Origin: Sphingopyxis sp. YF1
Lineage (GTDB): Bacteria > Pseudomonadota > Alphaproteobacteria > Sphingomonadales > Sphingomonadaceae
DNA length: 64,000 bases
Direction of reading: 5' to 3'
Assembly (NCBI RefSeq): GCF_022701295.1
Contig: NZ_CP033204.1
Location: 558,001-622,000 of the forward strand
The notes beneath the pieces were generated by a model. The model was given only the letters and a program-made list of their open reading frames with translations. It was not told the origin of the DNA and did no database searches. Position 1 is the first letter of the stretch, and the number at the start of each line of letters is the position of its first letter. Shown here in pieces: positions 1-8,200 of this stretch. The position numbers were made by a program, and so were the translations under genes.

Positions 1-1
1 G

Positions 2-223
2 CCCGCGAACATCCTCAACGCGCCGACCAAGCTGATGAAGGAACTCGGCTACGGCGCGGGTTACGAATATGATCATGACGCGGAGGGCGGCTTTTCGGGC
101 GCGAACTACTGGCCGGAGGCGATGGGGCCGCAGACCTATTACCATCCGACCGGGCGCGGTTTCGAAAAGCGCATCGCCGAACGCATCGCGTGGTGGGACG
201 AGCAGCGGAAAGCCCGGGAGTAG
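2..223 (+). CDS. rarA: Replication-associated recombination protein RarA (MgsA), C-terminal end
   Basis: Only the last 73 codons are in the window; the gene begins upstream. The residues match the C-terminal helical part of the RarA/MgsA/WRNIP1 family of AAA+ clamp-loader-like ATPases, with NAPTKLMKELGYG, then YEYDHD and a YHPTGRGFEKRI-type ending that is very constant in this family. RarA acts at stalled replication forks. The ATPase motifs lie outside the window and cannot be checked. No terminator is obvious; the repeat-rich gap starts about 40 bases after the stop. Confidence 0.88.
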   Translation, partial: PANILNAPTKLMKELGYGAGYEYDHDAEGGFSGANYWPEAMGPQTYYHPTGRGFEKRIAERIAWWDEQRKARE

Positions 224-262
224 GGGACGGCTTTGGGGTGGGGAGCGGACCGCGTCCTTCTT

Positions 263-455
263 CCGTCATCCCGGCGAAGGCCGGGATCCCGCCCTGCAAG
301 CCATGATGCACCGGTGAGATCCCGGCCTTCGCCGGTATGACGACGGAAAATGACCGAATCCAGGCCTCCGTGCGCCCCGGCGAAAGCCGGGGTCCATTGC
401 AGAAACACGCCGGGTTCGTGTCGACATTCTGGACCCCGGCTTTCGCCGGGGTACG
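263..455. repeat. Two family-A palindromic repeat units
   Basis: Each unit is a long inverted repeat of about 80 bp with arms built on CCCGGCGAAGGCCGGGATC or its variant CCCCGGCGAAAGCCGGGGTC. One spans about 263-343, the other about 373-455. The same family recurs at 886-960, 18297-18367 (inside edd), 19766-19840, 23881-23985 and 31429-31512. Confidence 0.85.
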
Positions 456-548
456 GCAAGGACCGGTCGTATGCTGACATGGGTGTCGCACCGACCGGTA
501 GTTTCCGAAATGGGGTCGGGAGCTGCCGATTGAGTGGCGAACCGGTTT

Positions 549-664
549 CCCCTCCCGCACGCGGGAGGGGCAGCGAGGCTTGCCAGCTTGCTGGCTAGCC
601 GCAGCGGGGTGGGCTATCGCGACGCCGCTGCCCACCCCCGACCCCTCCCGCAAGCGGGAGGGGA
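549..664. repeat. Family-E palindromic repeat (CCCCTCCCGC-type)
   Basis: Outer arms CCCCTCCCGC...GCGGGAGGGG occur twice, at about 549-570 and 645-664. Between them lies a segment containing GCTTGCCAGCTTGCTGGC. A related unit lies at 36457-36624. Confidence 0.75.
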
Positions 665-702
665 GAAGAGCGGCTGCAACCGGTCGTTAGCGGATATGCA
701 AA

Positions 703-852
703 TCCTCCCTGTCGCGCAGCGATGGGGAGGTGGCAGCGCGAAGCGCTGACGGAGGGGTCGACGCCGTCAGGCGTCGCGCGACCTTTCGGCCCCTCCACCA
801 CCGCCTGCGGCGGGGTCCCCCTCCCCATGGCCTGCGGCCACAGGGAGGATCC
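703..852. repeat. Family-C palindromic repeat, about 150 bp
   Basis: Begins with TCCTCCCTGTCGCGCAGCG and ends with the inverted CACAGGGAGGATCC. It contains GAGGTGGCAGCGCGAAGCGC and CCCCTCCACCACCGCCTGCG. Nearly the same unit occurs at 31210-31348, and an end-only fragment at 29411-29443. Confidence 0.82.
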
Positions 853-885
853 AAGTCCGCGATCGGATCGAAATCAGCCTTTGTC

Positions 886-960
886 GTTCCCCGGCGAAAG
901 CCGAGGTCCGGATCGTAAGCGCCGCCTTTGTCCCATGGCCCTGGCTTTCGCCGGAGAACG
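886..960. repeat. Family-A palindromic repeat unit
   Basis: Arms GTTCCCCGGCGAAAGCC and GGCTTTCGCCGGAGAAC enclose about 40 bp. A slightly diverged member of the family at 263-455. Confidence 0.75.
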
Positions 961-1106
961 GCAGCCATCGCCCCTTGGCCGCTGTCCGCGTGTCCACCAA
1001 AAATCTCTTTCCTAATAAATCGCGGCATGATCTACCCTGACGGATGACGGCGCCACGCACCTCGACCGGCTTCCTGCGGACGCGCCTTGCCGTTCCCCGC
1101 CTTGAA

Positions 1107-1153
1107 GCGACAAAGGAGACATTTTGGACGCGTGCGTGCGTATCCTTTGTCGC
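1107..1153. repeat. Inverted repeat with 11-bp perfect arms
   Basis: GCGACAAAGGA at 1107-1117 pairs with TCCTTTGTCGC at 1143-1153 across a 25-base loop. It lies upstream of the YjbR gene and could fold in RNA. It belongs to none of the larger repeat families in this window. Confidence 0.6.
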
Positions 1154-1312
1154 GTTAAGACCGCGCACGCTCGCGGGCCGCGGCGCGGAAAATGGCGATG
1201 CGCCGTTTGGTGTCTCGATCCTCGGCGACCGGCCGGTCGTCGACCGCATGCGGTTCCAGCCGGTCGGCGCGGAGATGGAGCGGGCCACCGTGCGCTCCAC
1301 GCCGCCAAGGCC

Positions 1313-1684
1313 ATGAGCGGGCGGAGCGGCATGCCACCGAAATTTGACGGCTGGGACGATGTGGTGGCCTTTGCCTGCGCGCTGCCCGATGTCGAGATGC
1401 TGCCCTTTTACGGGACGCCCTGTCCCAAGCTCAACGGCAAGGCGCTCGCTTCGCCCGGACGCGAGGCGGGCAGCTTCGCGGTGATGTGCAACCCCGACGA
1501 GAAGGAGATTCTGCTTGAAACCGGTCCCGACACTTTCTGGCAGACCCCGCATTACGAGGGCTGGCACGCGTTGCTCGTCCGCTACCGCCCGGACGATCCC
1601 GAACGCGTCGCCGACGTCCTCCGCCGCGCGTGGTGGGACCGCGCGAAAAAGCCGCAGCGGCAAGCCTTTGGCGAGCGGCCCTGA
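1313..1684 (+). CDS. MmcQ/YjbR family protein
   Basis: A 123-residue protein of the YjbR/MmcQ family, small cytoplasmic proteins with a CyaY-like fold and possible DNA-binding role but no settled function. Family marks are an N-terminal WDDVVAFACALPDVE segment, the PCPKLNGKALAS region, and the C-terminal YEGWHALLVRY followed by LRRAWWDRAKK. The start at 1313 is preferred; 1331 is a possible alternative and an in-frame extension upstream has non-protein-like composition. The stop is one base before the ATG of the serine hydrolase gene, so the two are probably co-transcribed. Confidence 0.85.
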   Translation: MSGRSGMPPKFDGWDDVVAFACALPDVEMLPFYGTPCPKLNGKALASPGREAGSFAVMCNPDEKEILLETGPDTFWQTPHYEGWHALLVRYRPDDPERVADVLRRAWWDRAKKPQRQAFGERP

Positions 1685-1685
1685 G

Positions 1686-3077
1686 ATGCTGCGCCGGCTG
1701 ATTCTCGCCGCCGCGCTCGCCTCTGCCGCCGCCCCCGCGCAGGCGGCCGACGCCAATGCCGACCTCGACCGCGCATGGGCGGCGGGCTATCGCGCGGGTT
1801 TTACCTGTTCGGCGCTGTGGAACGGTGCGGGCAAGCCGTTCGACGCGATCGAGCGCGACGAACTCAGCGGTATCTATCCCGAGATCGAGCCCGATGTCCG
1901 CGCGCTCAAGGCCGAAGTCGACGAGAAGCAAAAGCGGATCTCGGTGCGCTACCGCGACGACATGCCCCCGCGCGTTGCGCAATGGGAAGGCGGGGAGGGC
2001 TGCGTCACCCTGCCCATCGGCGCATCGGCGCCCGACCTTCACAGCTTTCGCCGGCCGCGCGCCGGTCTTGACGAAAAGCCCTGGCCGCTCGGCGATCAGG
2101 GGGCCCTGGCGACGACGAACGGCGCGTCGCCCTTCGCGGCGCCGCTCGGCGATCTCGCCCGGTTCGGCGGGCAGACCAGCGCGCTGCTGGTGGTGAAGGA
2201 CGGCCGCATCGCGCTCGAGCGCTACGAACGCGGCCACGGCATCCACACCGCGCAGCGCACCTTTTCGGTCGCCAAGTCGATCGCCGCGACGCTGATCGGC
2301 AACGCCGTGCTCGACGGGGACATCGACGTGACCCGGCCCGCGCTGATCGCCGACTGGCAGGCGCCCGGCGACCCGCGCGCCGCGATCACCACCGAGCAGC
2401 TGATGCGCATGGCGAGCGGCCTCACCAGCGACAGTGCGGGCAACCGCACCGACGCCATCTACATGGGCGGCGCCTCGGTGCGGCAGTGGACGGTGCAATG
2501 GCCGCTGCTCCATCGGCCGGGCAGCCGCTATCGCTATGCCAACAACGATACGCTGCTCGCGGTCCAGTCGCTGAAGGCGGCGCGGCAAAAGGCCCTCGAT
2601 GCGCGCAATGCCCGGTCGGCGGCGATCCGCCGGGGTCCCGCGCTCGATCCGGTGGCCTTTTTCGACCACCTCGGCATGACGCGCACCTTCGCCGAGCATG
2701 ACATGGACGGCGATTATATCCTGTCGAGCCAGGTCTCGACCACCGCGCGCGATCTCGCGCGGCTCGGCCTGCTCTACCAGAATGACGGCATGTGGCAGGG
2801 GCAGCGGCTGCTGCCGGCCGACTGGCGCCGCTTCGTCACGACGCCGAGCGGACCGCAGCCCGACGGTCCCTTCGGCTATGGCGCGGGTTTCTGGCTGCTC
2901 GACAAGTCGGAAGGGGTTCCCGCCGACGCCTTCGGGGCCTTCGGCAACCGCGGCCAGTATCTCGTGATCATTCCGTCGCGAAAGCTGGTCATCGTCCGCC
3001 AGGGCTATGACGACGCGAAGAACCGGCTCGACATCGCCGCGCTGGTGCGCGCGGTGGTGGAGGCGGATCGCCGCTAG
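1686..3077 (+). CDS. Secreted serine hydrolase, beta-lactamase (class C) family
   Basis: 463 residues. A signal peptide (LILAAALASAAAPAQA, cleavage near residue 20) sends it to the periplasm. The class C/penicillin-binding-protein fold shows the SxxK nucleophile motif SVAK at residues 194-197 and the YxN motif YAN at 284-286, with the FGYGAGFWL region towards the C-terminus. Family members include esterases, peptidases and 6-aminohexanoate-type hydrolases, so the substrate cannot be told. Residues 21-150 before the catalytic domain match nothing I recognise. The gene starts one base after the YjbR stop. Confidence 0.85.
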   Translation: MLRRLILAAALASAAAPAQAADANADLDRAWAAGYRAGFTCSALWNGAGKPFDAIERDELSGIYPEIEPDVRALKAEVDEKQKRISVRYRDDMPPRVAQWEGGEGCVTLPIGASAPDLHSFRRPRAGLDEKPWPLGDQGALATTNGASPFAAPLGDLARFGGQTSALLVVKDGRIALERYERGHGIHTAQRTFSVAKSIAATLIGNAVLDGDIDVTRPALIADWQAPGDPRAAITTEQLMRMASGLTSDSAGNRTDAIYMGGASVRQWTVQWPLLHRPGSRYRYANNDTLLAVQSLKAARQKALDARNARSAAIRRGPALDPVAFFDHLGMTRTFAEHDMDGDYILSSQVSTTARDLARLGLLYQNDGMWQGQRLLPADWRRFVTTPSGPQPDGPFGYGAGFWLLDKSEGVPADAFGAFGNRGQYLVIIPSRKLVIVRQGYDDAKNRLDIAALVRAVVEADRR

Positions 3078-3111
3078 AGCGCCGTGCAATAAATCATCAT
3101 CGCCTCCAATT

Positions 3112-3192
3112 CCGTTGGTGTCGCGCCAAGTCGAGACACCTCGAAGGCGCGCACTCCCGATGGGTGTCTCGACTTGGCTCGACACGAACGGG
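3112..3192. repeat. Family-D palindromic repeat (CAAGTCGAGACACC-type)
   Basis: Arms CCAAGTCGAGACACC and GGTGTCTCGACTTGG flank a short centre, with CCGTT... and ...ACGGG at the two ends. Another unit, with GAAGTCGAGACACC, is at 28387-28457. Confidence 0.78.
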
Positions 3193-3248
3193 AGAATAGG
3201 TCGGATCAAAGGCTCGCCGCTCCAAAGGCAGCGTGCGCTTAACAGGAA

Positions 3249-3375
3249 CCGTTCGCCCTGAGCTTGTCGAAGCCTGTCCTGAGCGCCTGCCTTGGCAGGC
3301 AGTCGAAGGGGGCCGTTCTTTCTTTCAACGGTGAAGGAAGAAGGACCGTGCTTCGACAGGCTCAGCACAAACGGG
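3249..3375. repeat. Family-B palindromic repeat (CTGAGCTTGTCGAAG-type)
   Basis: Ends CCGTTCGCCCTGAGCTTG and CTTCGACAGGCTCAGCAC are inverted copies. The centre carries its own small palindrome GCCTGCCTTGGCAGGC. Family B recurs at 17031, 19046, 27401 and, in part, 30518. Confidence 0.8.
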
Positions 3376-3438
3376 CGCGGGGATGATGCGAGTTTAACGC
3401 ACGATGCTCTAGCCGCGGTACGCGGATCGGGCAGGCGC

Positions 3439-3855
3439 TTACTCCATTCCCGGGTAGCGCTCGAAGCTCGGCATCGCGTCCAGCCTCTCCATCCAGCCGA
3501 TCCGTTCGGCGGTCTGGATCTGCGCGCCCGCGGGGATCAGGTCGGGATCGTCGAGCGTGCCCGACTGGACGTCGATCTGGCCGGGGAAGATCGCTTCGTT
3601 GGTGTAGAAGAGCCCGGTGCCGCAATCGCCGCAGAAATGGCGGCGGCCATGCTCGGACGAGGCATAGACTTTGGGCTCGCCCGACAATTCCAGTTCGTCG
3701 CGCCCGACGAGCGCCCAGCCGACCATCGGCGCGCCGGCGTGGCGGCGGCAATCCTTGCAATGGCACAGCGCATGATGCTGGACCGCGACGGGCATCGAAT
3801 AGCGGATCGCGCCGCAATGGCACTGGCCGGCGGCGCGGGTGGGGGTATCGCTCAT
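3439..3855 (-). CDS. GFA (glutathione-dependent formaldehyde-activating enzyme) family protein
   Basis: 138 residues with the zinc-binding cysteine pattern of the GFA/Mss4-like fold: CHCG near residue 12, CHCKDC near 32 and FCGDCG near 74. The founding member was proposed to speed formation of S-hydroxymethylglutathione, but most homologues have no proven activity, so only the fold is certain. The start at 3855 has a good ribosome site (GAGGAGAG) seven bases upstream. A longer in-frame start at 3942 would add 29 Arg/Cys-rich residues with no ribosome site. Confidence 0.87.
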   Translation of the reverse strand: MSDTPTRAAGQCHCGAIRYSMPVAVQHHALCHCKDCRRHAGAPMVGWALVGRDELELSGEPKVYASSEHGRRHFCGDCGTGLFYTNEAIFPGQIDVQSGTLDDPDLIPAGAQIQTAERIGWMERLDAMPSFERYPGME

Positions 3856-4041
3856 CGTCTCTCTCCTCGTGAATCGGTGGAGAACATAACATAAACATCG
3901 ATCTTGGCAAACGCGCCGTATGCGCCGCCGGTGCCGGGGCATTAGGCGTCCATTAACCCTGATGGCCTAGGGGCAAGGGCGCGGGGGGGCGAACGACGGG
4001 ACGTCAGCCGCGACGGGACCAACTCCTTCATGCGGTGAACC

Positions 4042-5010
4042 ATGCGGATCAACCTACGCGCCATTCCCCCCGAAATCCTGATTGCGGGCGGCACGCTCGC
4101 CGTCATGTTTCTCTTCTCGCTGATCTTTTCGCTACCGATCGTCTTTCCGTCGGGAAGCCGGGCGGAATTTGTCGGTGTTCATTATCTCTACCCGCTGATC
4201 GCGGTGGCGCTGCTCGGCGTCGCGACCTTCATCGCAGGAAAGCGCGACGTCGCGGCCAGCTTCATGGTCGCGCTGCCGTGCTACGTCGTCATCCTGTTCG
4301 CGCACTTCAACATCAAGCTGTGGATTCCGCACATCAACCCCGTGATGTTCGACGATTTCTACTGGGCGACCGACGAAATGGTGCGGCCGCTCGTCGATGC
4401 CTGCATGGCCCTGCGCACCAGCGTCTTCGGCTTCATCAGCTTCGAATCCAACTTCTACATGATCTCGTTCATGGCGCTGTTCTACGTCAGCTTCCTCTAT
4501 CATGCGATCAAGACGCCCGAATATTTCCGCCAGCTGGTGGTTGCGGTGCTGCTGGTGCAGGCGCTCGGTGCGCTCGCCTATCTCGTCGCACCCGCGATCG
4601 GTCCGTTCCTCTACGAAACCGGGATCGACCCGACGATCACCGGCGGACAGCAGGCGATGCTGCAATTCTACCAGCATTCGGTCGCCGAGGGGCCCGACTG
4701 GATCGCGCGGCACGGCGGCGTCAACTTCACCGTCGGGCTCGCCGCCATGCCCTCGCTGCACGCCGCCGGCGCCTTCCTCTTCTTCCTCTTCGCCTGGCGC
4801 CACGGCCGCCTGCTCGTGCCGCTCTATTCGGTGCTGCTCGTCTTCATCCTGATCACCTCGGTGGCGAGCCGCTGGCACTATGTCATCGACGTGCCCGTCG
4901 GCATCGCGCTGGCGTGGGGCTCGGCTTGGCTCGCCGAACGGATCGTCGGCAAGGTGCCGGTTGCGGCTGCTGCGCCCGAACCCGTGCCCGTCGCGGCGGC
5001 GACCGCCTGA
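4042..5010 (+). CDS. PAP2/Aur1-like integral membrane phosphatase or phosphotransferase
   Basis: 322 residues with at least six hydrophobic segments. The C-terminal half has the PAP2 signature motifs AMPSLHAAG (PSxH, near 236-239) and SRWHYVIDVPVG (SRxHxxxD, near 276-283), in the form seen in Aur1/inositol-phosphorylceramide-synthase-like proteins. Sphingomonads make glycosphingolipids instead of LPS, so a role in lipid head-group transfer or recycling is attractive, but that is inference. The Ala/Pro/Val-rich tail after residue 305 is probably disordered. The gene ends 15 bases before the convergent ptsP stop. Confidence 0.82.
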   Translation: MRINLRAIPPEILIAGGTLAVMFLFSLIFSLPIVFPSGSRAEFVGVHYLYPLIAVALLGVATFIAGKRDVAASFMVALPCYVVILFAHFNIKLWIPHINPVMFDDFYWATDEMVRPLVDACMALRTSVFGFISFESNFYMISFMALFYVSFLYHAIKTPEYFRQLVVAVLLVQALGALAYLVAPAIGPFLYETGIDPTITGGQQAMLQFYQHSVAEGPDWIARHGGVNFTVGLAAMPSLHAAGAFLFFLFAWRHGRLLVPLYSVLLVFILITSVASRWHYVIDVPVGIALAWGSAWLAERIVGKVPVAAAAPEPVPVAAATA

Positions 5011-5025
5011 CCCGGGCAGCGGGAC

Positions 5026-7320
5026 TTAATCGCCGAGGTCGACCTGATGCGTCCGCGCCCAATTCTCATATTGGGCGCGCGGGGTCGCCGTCGGATGTGC
5101 GAGGATCGCGGGAATGTCGCGGCGCAGCGCGCCGAGGTCGAGCGAGCGGATCATCGCCTTGACCGGTCCGACCCCGGCGGGGGTGATCGACAGCCGTTCG
5201 ATCCCGATACCGAGCAGCGCCATCGCTTCCAGCGGACGCCCGCCCATCTCGCCGCACACGCCCAGCGTCACCCTCGATCCCGCGACCGTCTTCACGACGC
5301 GCGACAGGAAACGCATCACCGTCGGCGACAGCCAGTCATAGCGTTCGGCGAGTCGCGGGTGCGCGCGATCGGCGGCAAAGAGGAACTGCGTCAGGTCGTT
5401 GGTGCCGATCGACAGGAAGTCGAGGTGCGGCAGCATCAGGTCGAGCGTCTCGGCCAGCCCCGGAACCTCGAGCATCGCGCCATAGCGGATCGCGGCGGGT
5501 AATTTCTTGTTGTGGCTCGCCAGCCAGGCGCGCTGGCCGACGAACAGCGCGCGCGCGGCTTCATATTCCCACGGCTCGGACACCATCGGGAACATGACGT
5601 TCAGCGTCCGTCCGGCGGCAGCCTCCATCAGCGCGCGCGCCTGCACCTTCAGCAGCCCCTCGCGTTCGAGCGCGAGGCGCAGCGCGCGCCACCCCATCGC
5701 CGGATTTTCCTCCAGCGCGGTATCGGTGTTCATATAGGGCAGCGCCTTGTCGCCGCCGATGTCGACCGTGCGAAAGATCACCGGCCGGTCGCCCGCCGCG
5801 TCGAGCACGTCGCGATAGAGGCGCTGCTGGCGGTCGCGCGCGGGAAGCGTCGCCGAGACGAGGAACTGGAATTCGGTGCGGAACAGGCCGATGCCGCGCG
5901 CGCCGGTCAGGTCGAGCGCCGCGACATCCTCGCGCAGTCCGGCGTTGATCATCAGCTCGATCGGCACCCCGTCCTTCGTCACCGCGGGCAGGTCGCGCAG
6001 CGCGGCGAGGTTGGCGCGGCGCTTCTGCGACAGTTCGAGCTTGGCGTCGAACGCCTCCTGCACCGGCTGGGTGGGCCGGACATGCACCGTCCCGCCGGCG
6101 GTATCGAGCAGCACGAGGTCGCCCTCGCGGATCGAGGTGCGCACGTCGCGCACGCGGCCGAGCACGGGCACCCCCATCGCGCGCGCGACGATGATGACAT
6201 GCGCGGTCAGCGACCCTTCCTCGAGGATCACGCCCTTCAGCCGGCGGCGGTCATATTCGAGCAGTTCGGCGGGACCGAGGTTGCGCGCGATCAGGATCGA
6301 ATCCTGGCGAAGGCCCATCTGCGCCGCGGTGCCCATCTGCCCCGACACGATGCGCAGCAGGCGGTTCGACAGATCCTCCAGGTCGTGCATGCGGTCGCGC
6401 AGCAGTGGGTCGTCGATCTGGCGCATGCGCATGCGGGTGCGCTGCTGGACGCGCTCGATCGCCGCCTCGGCGGTCAGGCCGCTGTCGATCGCCTCGTTGA
6501 TCCGCCGCGACCAGCCTTCGTCATAGGCGAACATCTTGTAGGTCTCGATGACCTCGTCATGCTCGCCGCCGACCCCGAATTCGGCCTGGTTCGCCATGCG
6601 GTCGATCTGCTCGCGCATCTTGTCGAACGCGGCATAGACGCGGTGGCGCTCGGCCTCGATATCCTCGGCGACCGTATGCTCGATCGTGATGCGCGGCTGG
6701 TGGAACACCGCGATGCCGGCGCCCATGCCGTCGACCAGCTTCTGCCCGGTCAGGCGCTGCGCCGACTGGTCGGTCGCGGCGGCGTCGGCGCGCGCCGCGG
6801 TATCTACCAGATCGGCGTTGGCGATCAGTTCGGACAGCACCATCGCCACGGTCTGCAGCGTCTCGATCTCGATATCATCGTACCGGCGCGGCTCGGCGTG
6901 CTGGACGCAGAGCACGCCGACCGCGCGCTCGCGGCGGATGATCGGGACGCCGGCGAAGCTGTGGAACAATTCTTCGCCGGTTTCGGGGCGATAGGAAAAG
7001 TCGGGATGCGCCGCCGCCTCGTCGAGGTTCAGCGTCTCGATCTGCTGGGCGATCGTGCCGACCAGCCCCTCGCCGAGCGCAAGGCGCGTGACGTGCACCG
7101 CTTCCTGCTTCAGCCCGCGTGTCGCGAACAGTTCGAGCGCGCCGTCGCGCAGCAGATAGATCGAGCAGACCTCGCTATCGATGCATTCGCCGATGATTCC
7201 GACGACCTGGTTGAGCTTGCCCTGCGCATGGGTACGCGACGCCATCACCTCGTGCAGCCGCGTCAATATCGTCCGCGCCGACTGGGCGGCGGTCGTGGGC
7301 GGGGGCGGGGCGTTGGTCAT
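5026..7320 (-). CDS. ptsP: Nitrogen-PTS phosphoenolpyruvate-protein phosphotransferase (enzyme I Ntr)
   Basis: 764 residues. An N-terminal GAF domain (about 15-170) precedes the full enzyme I body: the phosphohistidine loop SLTAHVIIVAR with the active His near 374, and the C-terminal PEP-binding TIM barrel with GVCGEMGG and the conserved GTNDLTQF segment. It takes phosphate from PEP and passes it to NPr and EIIA-Ntr, a regulatory chain sensing nitrogen and carbon status rather than sugar import. The GAF domain separates it from the sugar-PTS enzyme. In many alphaproteobacteria it sits next to lysC or prfA; here it is beside an unrelated lipoprotein gene. Confidence 0.96.
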   Translation of the reverse strand: MTNAPPPPTTAAQSARTILTRLHEVMASRTHAQGKLNQVVGIIGECIDSEVCSIYLLRDGALELFATRGLKQEAVHVTRLALGEGLVGTIAQQIETLNLDEAAAHPDFSYRPETGEELFHSFAGVPIIRRERAVGVLCVQHAEPRRYDDIEIETLQTVAMVLSELIANADLVDTAARADAAATDQSAQRLTGQKLVDGMGAGIAVFHQPRITIEHTVAEDIEAERHRVYAAFDKMREQIDRMANQAEFGVGGEHDEVIETYKMFAYDEGWSRRINEAIDSGLTAEAAIERVQQRTRMRMRQIDDPLLRDRMHDLEDLSNRLLRIVSGQMGTAAQMGLRQDSILIARNLGPAELLEYDRRRLKGVILEEGSLTAHVIIVARAMGVPVLGRVRDVRTSIREGDLVLLDTAGGTVHVRPTQPVQEAFDAKLELSQKRRANLAALRDLPAVTKDGVPIELMINAGLREDVAALDLTGARGIGLFRTEFQFLVSATLPARDRQQRLYRDVLDAAGDRPVIFRTVDIGGDKALPYMNTDTALEENPAMGWRALRLALEREGLLKVQARALMEAAAGRTLNVMFPMVSEPWEYEAARALFVGQRAWLASHNKKLPAAIRYGAMLEVPGLAETLDLMLPHLDFLSIGTNDLTQFLFAADRAHPRLAERYDWLSPTVMRFLSRVVKTVAGSRVTLGVCGEMGGRPLEAMALLGIGIERLSITPAGVGPVKAMIRSLDLGALRRDIPAILAHPTATPRAQYENWARTHQVDLGD

Positions 7321-7396
7321 GTCCCGCCGGTGCTAACAGATGCCGCGCCCCCCCGCCAAGGGCGCGCGGCGAATATTTCGTATCGGATGCGAAAGA

Positions 7397-8167
7397 TCAG
7401 CTGCCTGGATTGGCCGCTGACGCGGCCGGCATCGCCGGTCCCGGCGCCGCGGCCGGTGCCTGGGCGGTGCTCGGCGGGGTCGTGACCAGCGGCGCCGGGG
7501 CGCTCATGATCGGCGGGGGCGGGGCGTATTTCTGGTCCCACGCCGCGGCGTCGAGCTGATATTTGGCATAGGCTTCGTAGAAATCGTGGAACGGCTGGTC
7601 CAGCCGCGCCAGATTTTCATCGGCCAGGTCGATCACCTGCGCCGACGGGGTGGTGGCGACCAGCTGTGCGATCTCGTTGGCACGGGCGCAGAACTGGCGC
7701 TGCGCCGGGGGCTGTGCGAAATAGTTGAACAACTGCGTCGACAGGCGGTCGCGCTCCTTGACGCCGTTCGTCTTGTTTTCCTTGCCCAGCTGCGAGATCA
7801 CCGTCTTCTCGGTCGAACGGATCGTCTTCGCATGCGTCTTGATGATGCTGTTGTAATTCGAAACGAGCGTCGCTTCCTCGAGCCCGCGGCAGCCGATCGC
7901 CGCGACGTTCAGCGCGATCTTCATCTGCCAGAAGGCGCGGTCGCCCATGATGTTGCTGTTGGCGGTGATGAAGCGCCCGTCGAGGCTGCGGCCGGGCAGG
8001 ATCTGGGTGGTCGACGCATTGCCCGGCGGCAGCGGGCGCGGCGGGACGATGATCACGACGGGCGGCGGCGGCGGGGGAGGCGGCGGTGGCGGCGGCGGCG
8101 GTTTCGGCGCACAGGCCGCGACGCTCGCAAGCAGTCCGGCGACGATAATCTTACGCAGCAAATTCAT
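7397..8167 (-). CDS. Proline-rich lipoprotein of unknown function
   Basis: 256 residues. The N-terminus (LLRKIIVAGLLASVAAC) is a lipoprotein signal with lipobox VAAC, so the mature protein should begin with a lipidated cysteine near residue 19. Directly after it comes a run of 14 prolines and a second Pro-rich stretch, like a spacer that holds the domain away from the membrane. The middle (about 60-200) is helical and has a few cysteines; the tail after 215 is Pro/Ala-rich. No domain is recognised. The start at 8167 puts the signal peptide at the terminus; an upstream start adds nine residues. Confidence 0.75.
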   Translation of the reverse strand: MNLLRKIIVAGLLASVAACAPKPPPPPPPPPPPPPPVVIIVPPRPLPPGNASTTQILPGRSLDGRFITANSNIMGDRAFWQMKIALNVAAIGCRGLEEATLVSNYNSIIKTHAKTIRSTEKTVISQLGKENKTNGVKERDRLSTQLFNYFAQPPAQRQFCARANEIAQLVATTPSAQVIDLADENLARLDQPFHDFYEAYAKYQLDAAAWDQKYAPPPPIMSAPAPLVTTPPSTAQAPAAAPGPAMPAASAANPGS

Positions 8168-8200
8168 GTTCCACTCCCCGACCGCATGCGTCATGCGGCA

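Larger units (their letters stand above)
224..1312. other. Repeat-filled intergenic stretch, no convincing gene
   Basis: About 1.1 kb between rarA and the YjbR gene holds at least six palindromic repeat units, annotated separately, and no reading frame that looks like a protein family. Short open frames on both strands translate into Pro/Arg-rich strings such as PAKAG or PGESRGP, which is what the repeats give in any frame. I see no promoter that I can assign with confidence. Confidence 0.7.
3078..3438. other. Intergenic stretch with two repeat units
   Basis: 361 bases between the convergent serine hydrolase and GFA-type genes. It contains one family-D and one family-B palindrome, listed separately, and no supported gene. 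Confidence 0.7.

Noticed and set aside
263..960. Possible CRISPR array because of closely spaced repeats
   Set aside because: The units are palindromes of different families with no constant repeat-spacer spacing, and no cas gene is present.
1044..1316. A 90-codon frame before the YjbR gene
   Set aside because: It contains the inverted repeat at 1107-1153 and has a Pro/Arg-rich composition; no start signal.
5512..7485. A 657-codon plus-strand frame opposite ptsP
   Set aside because: Antisense to ptsP, whose domains and active-site motifs are complete; composition is that of a shadow frame.
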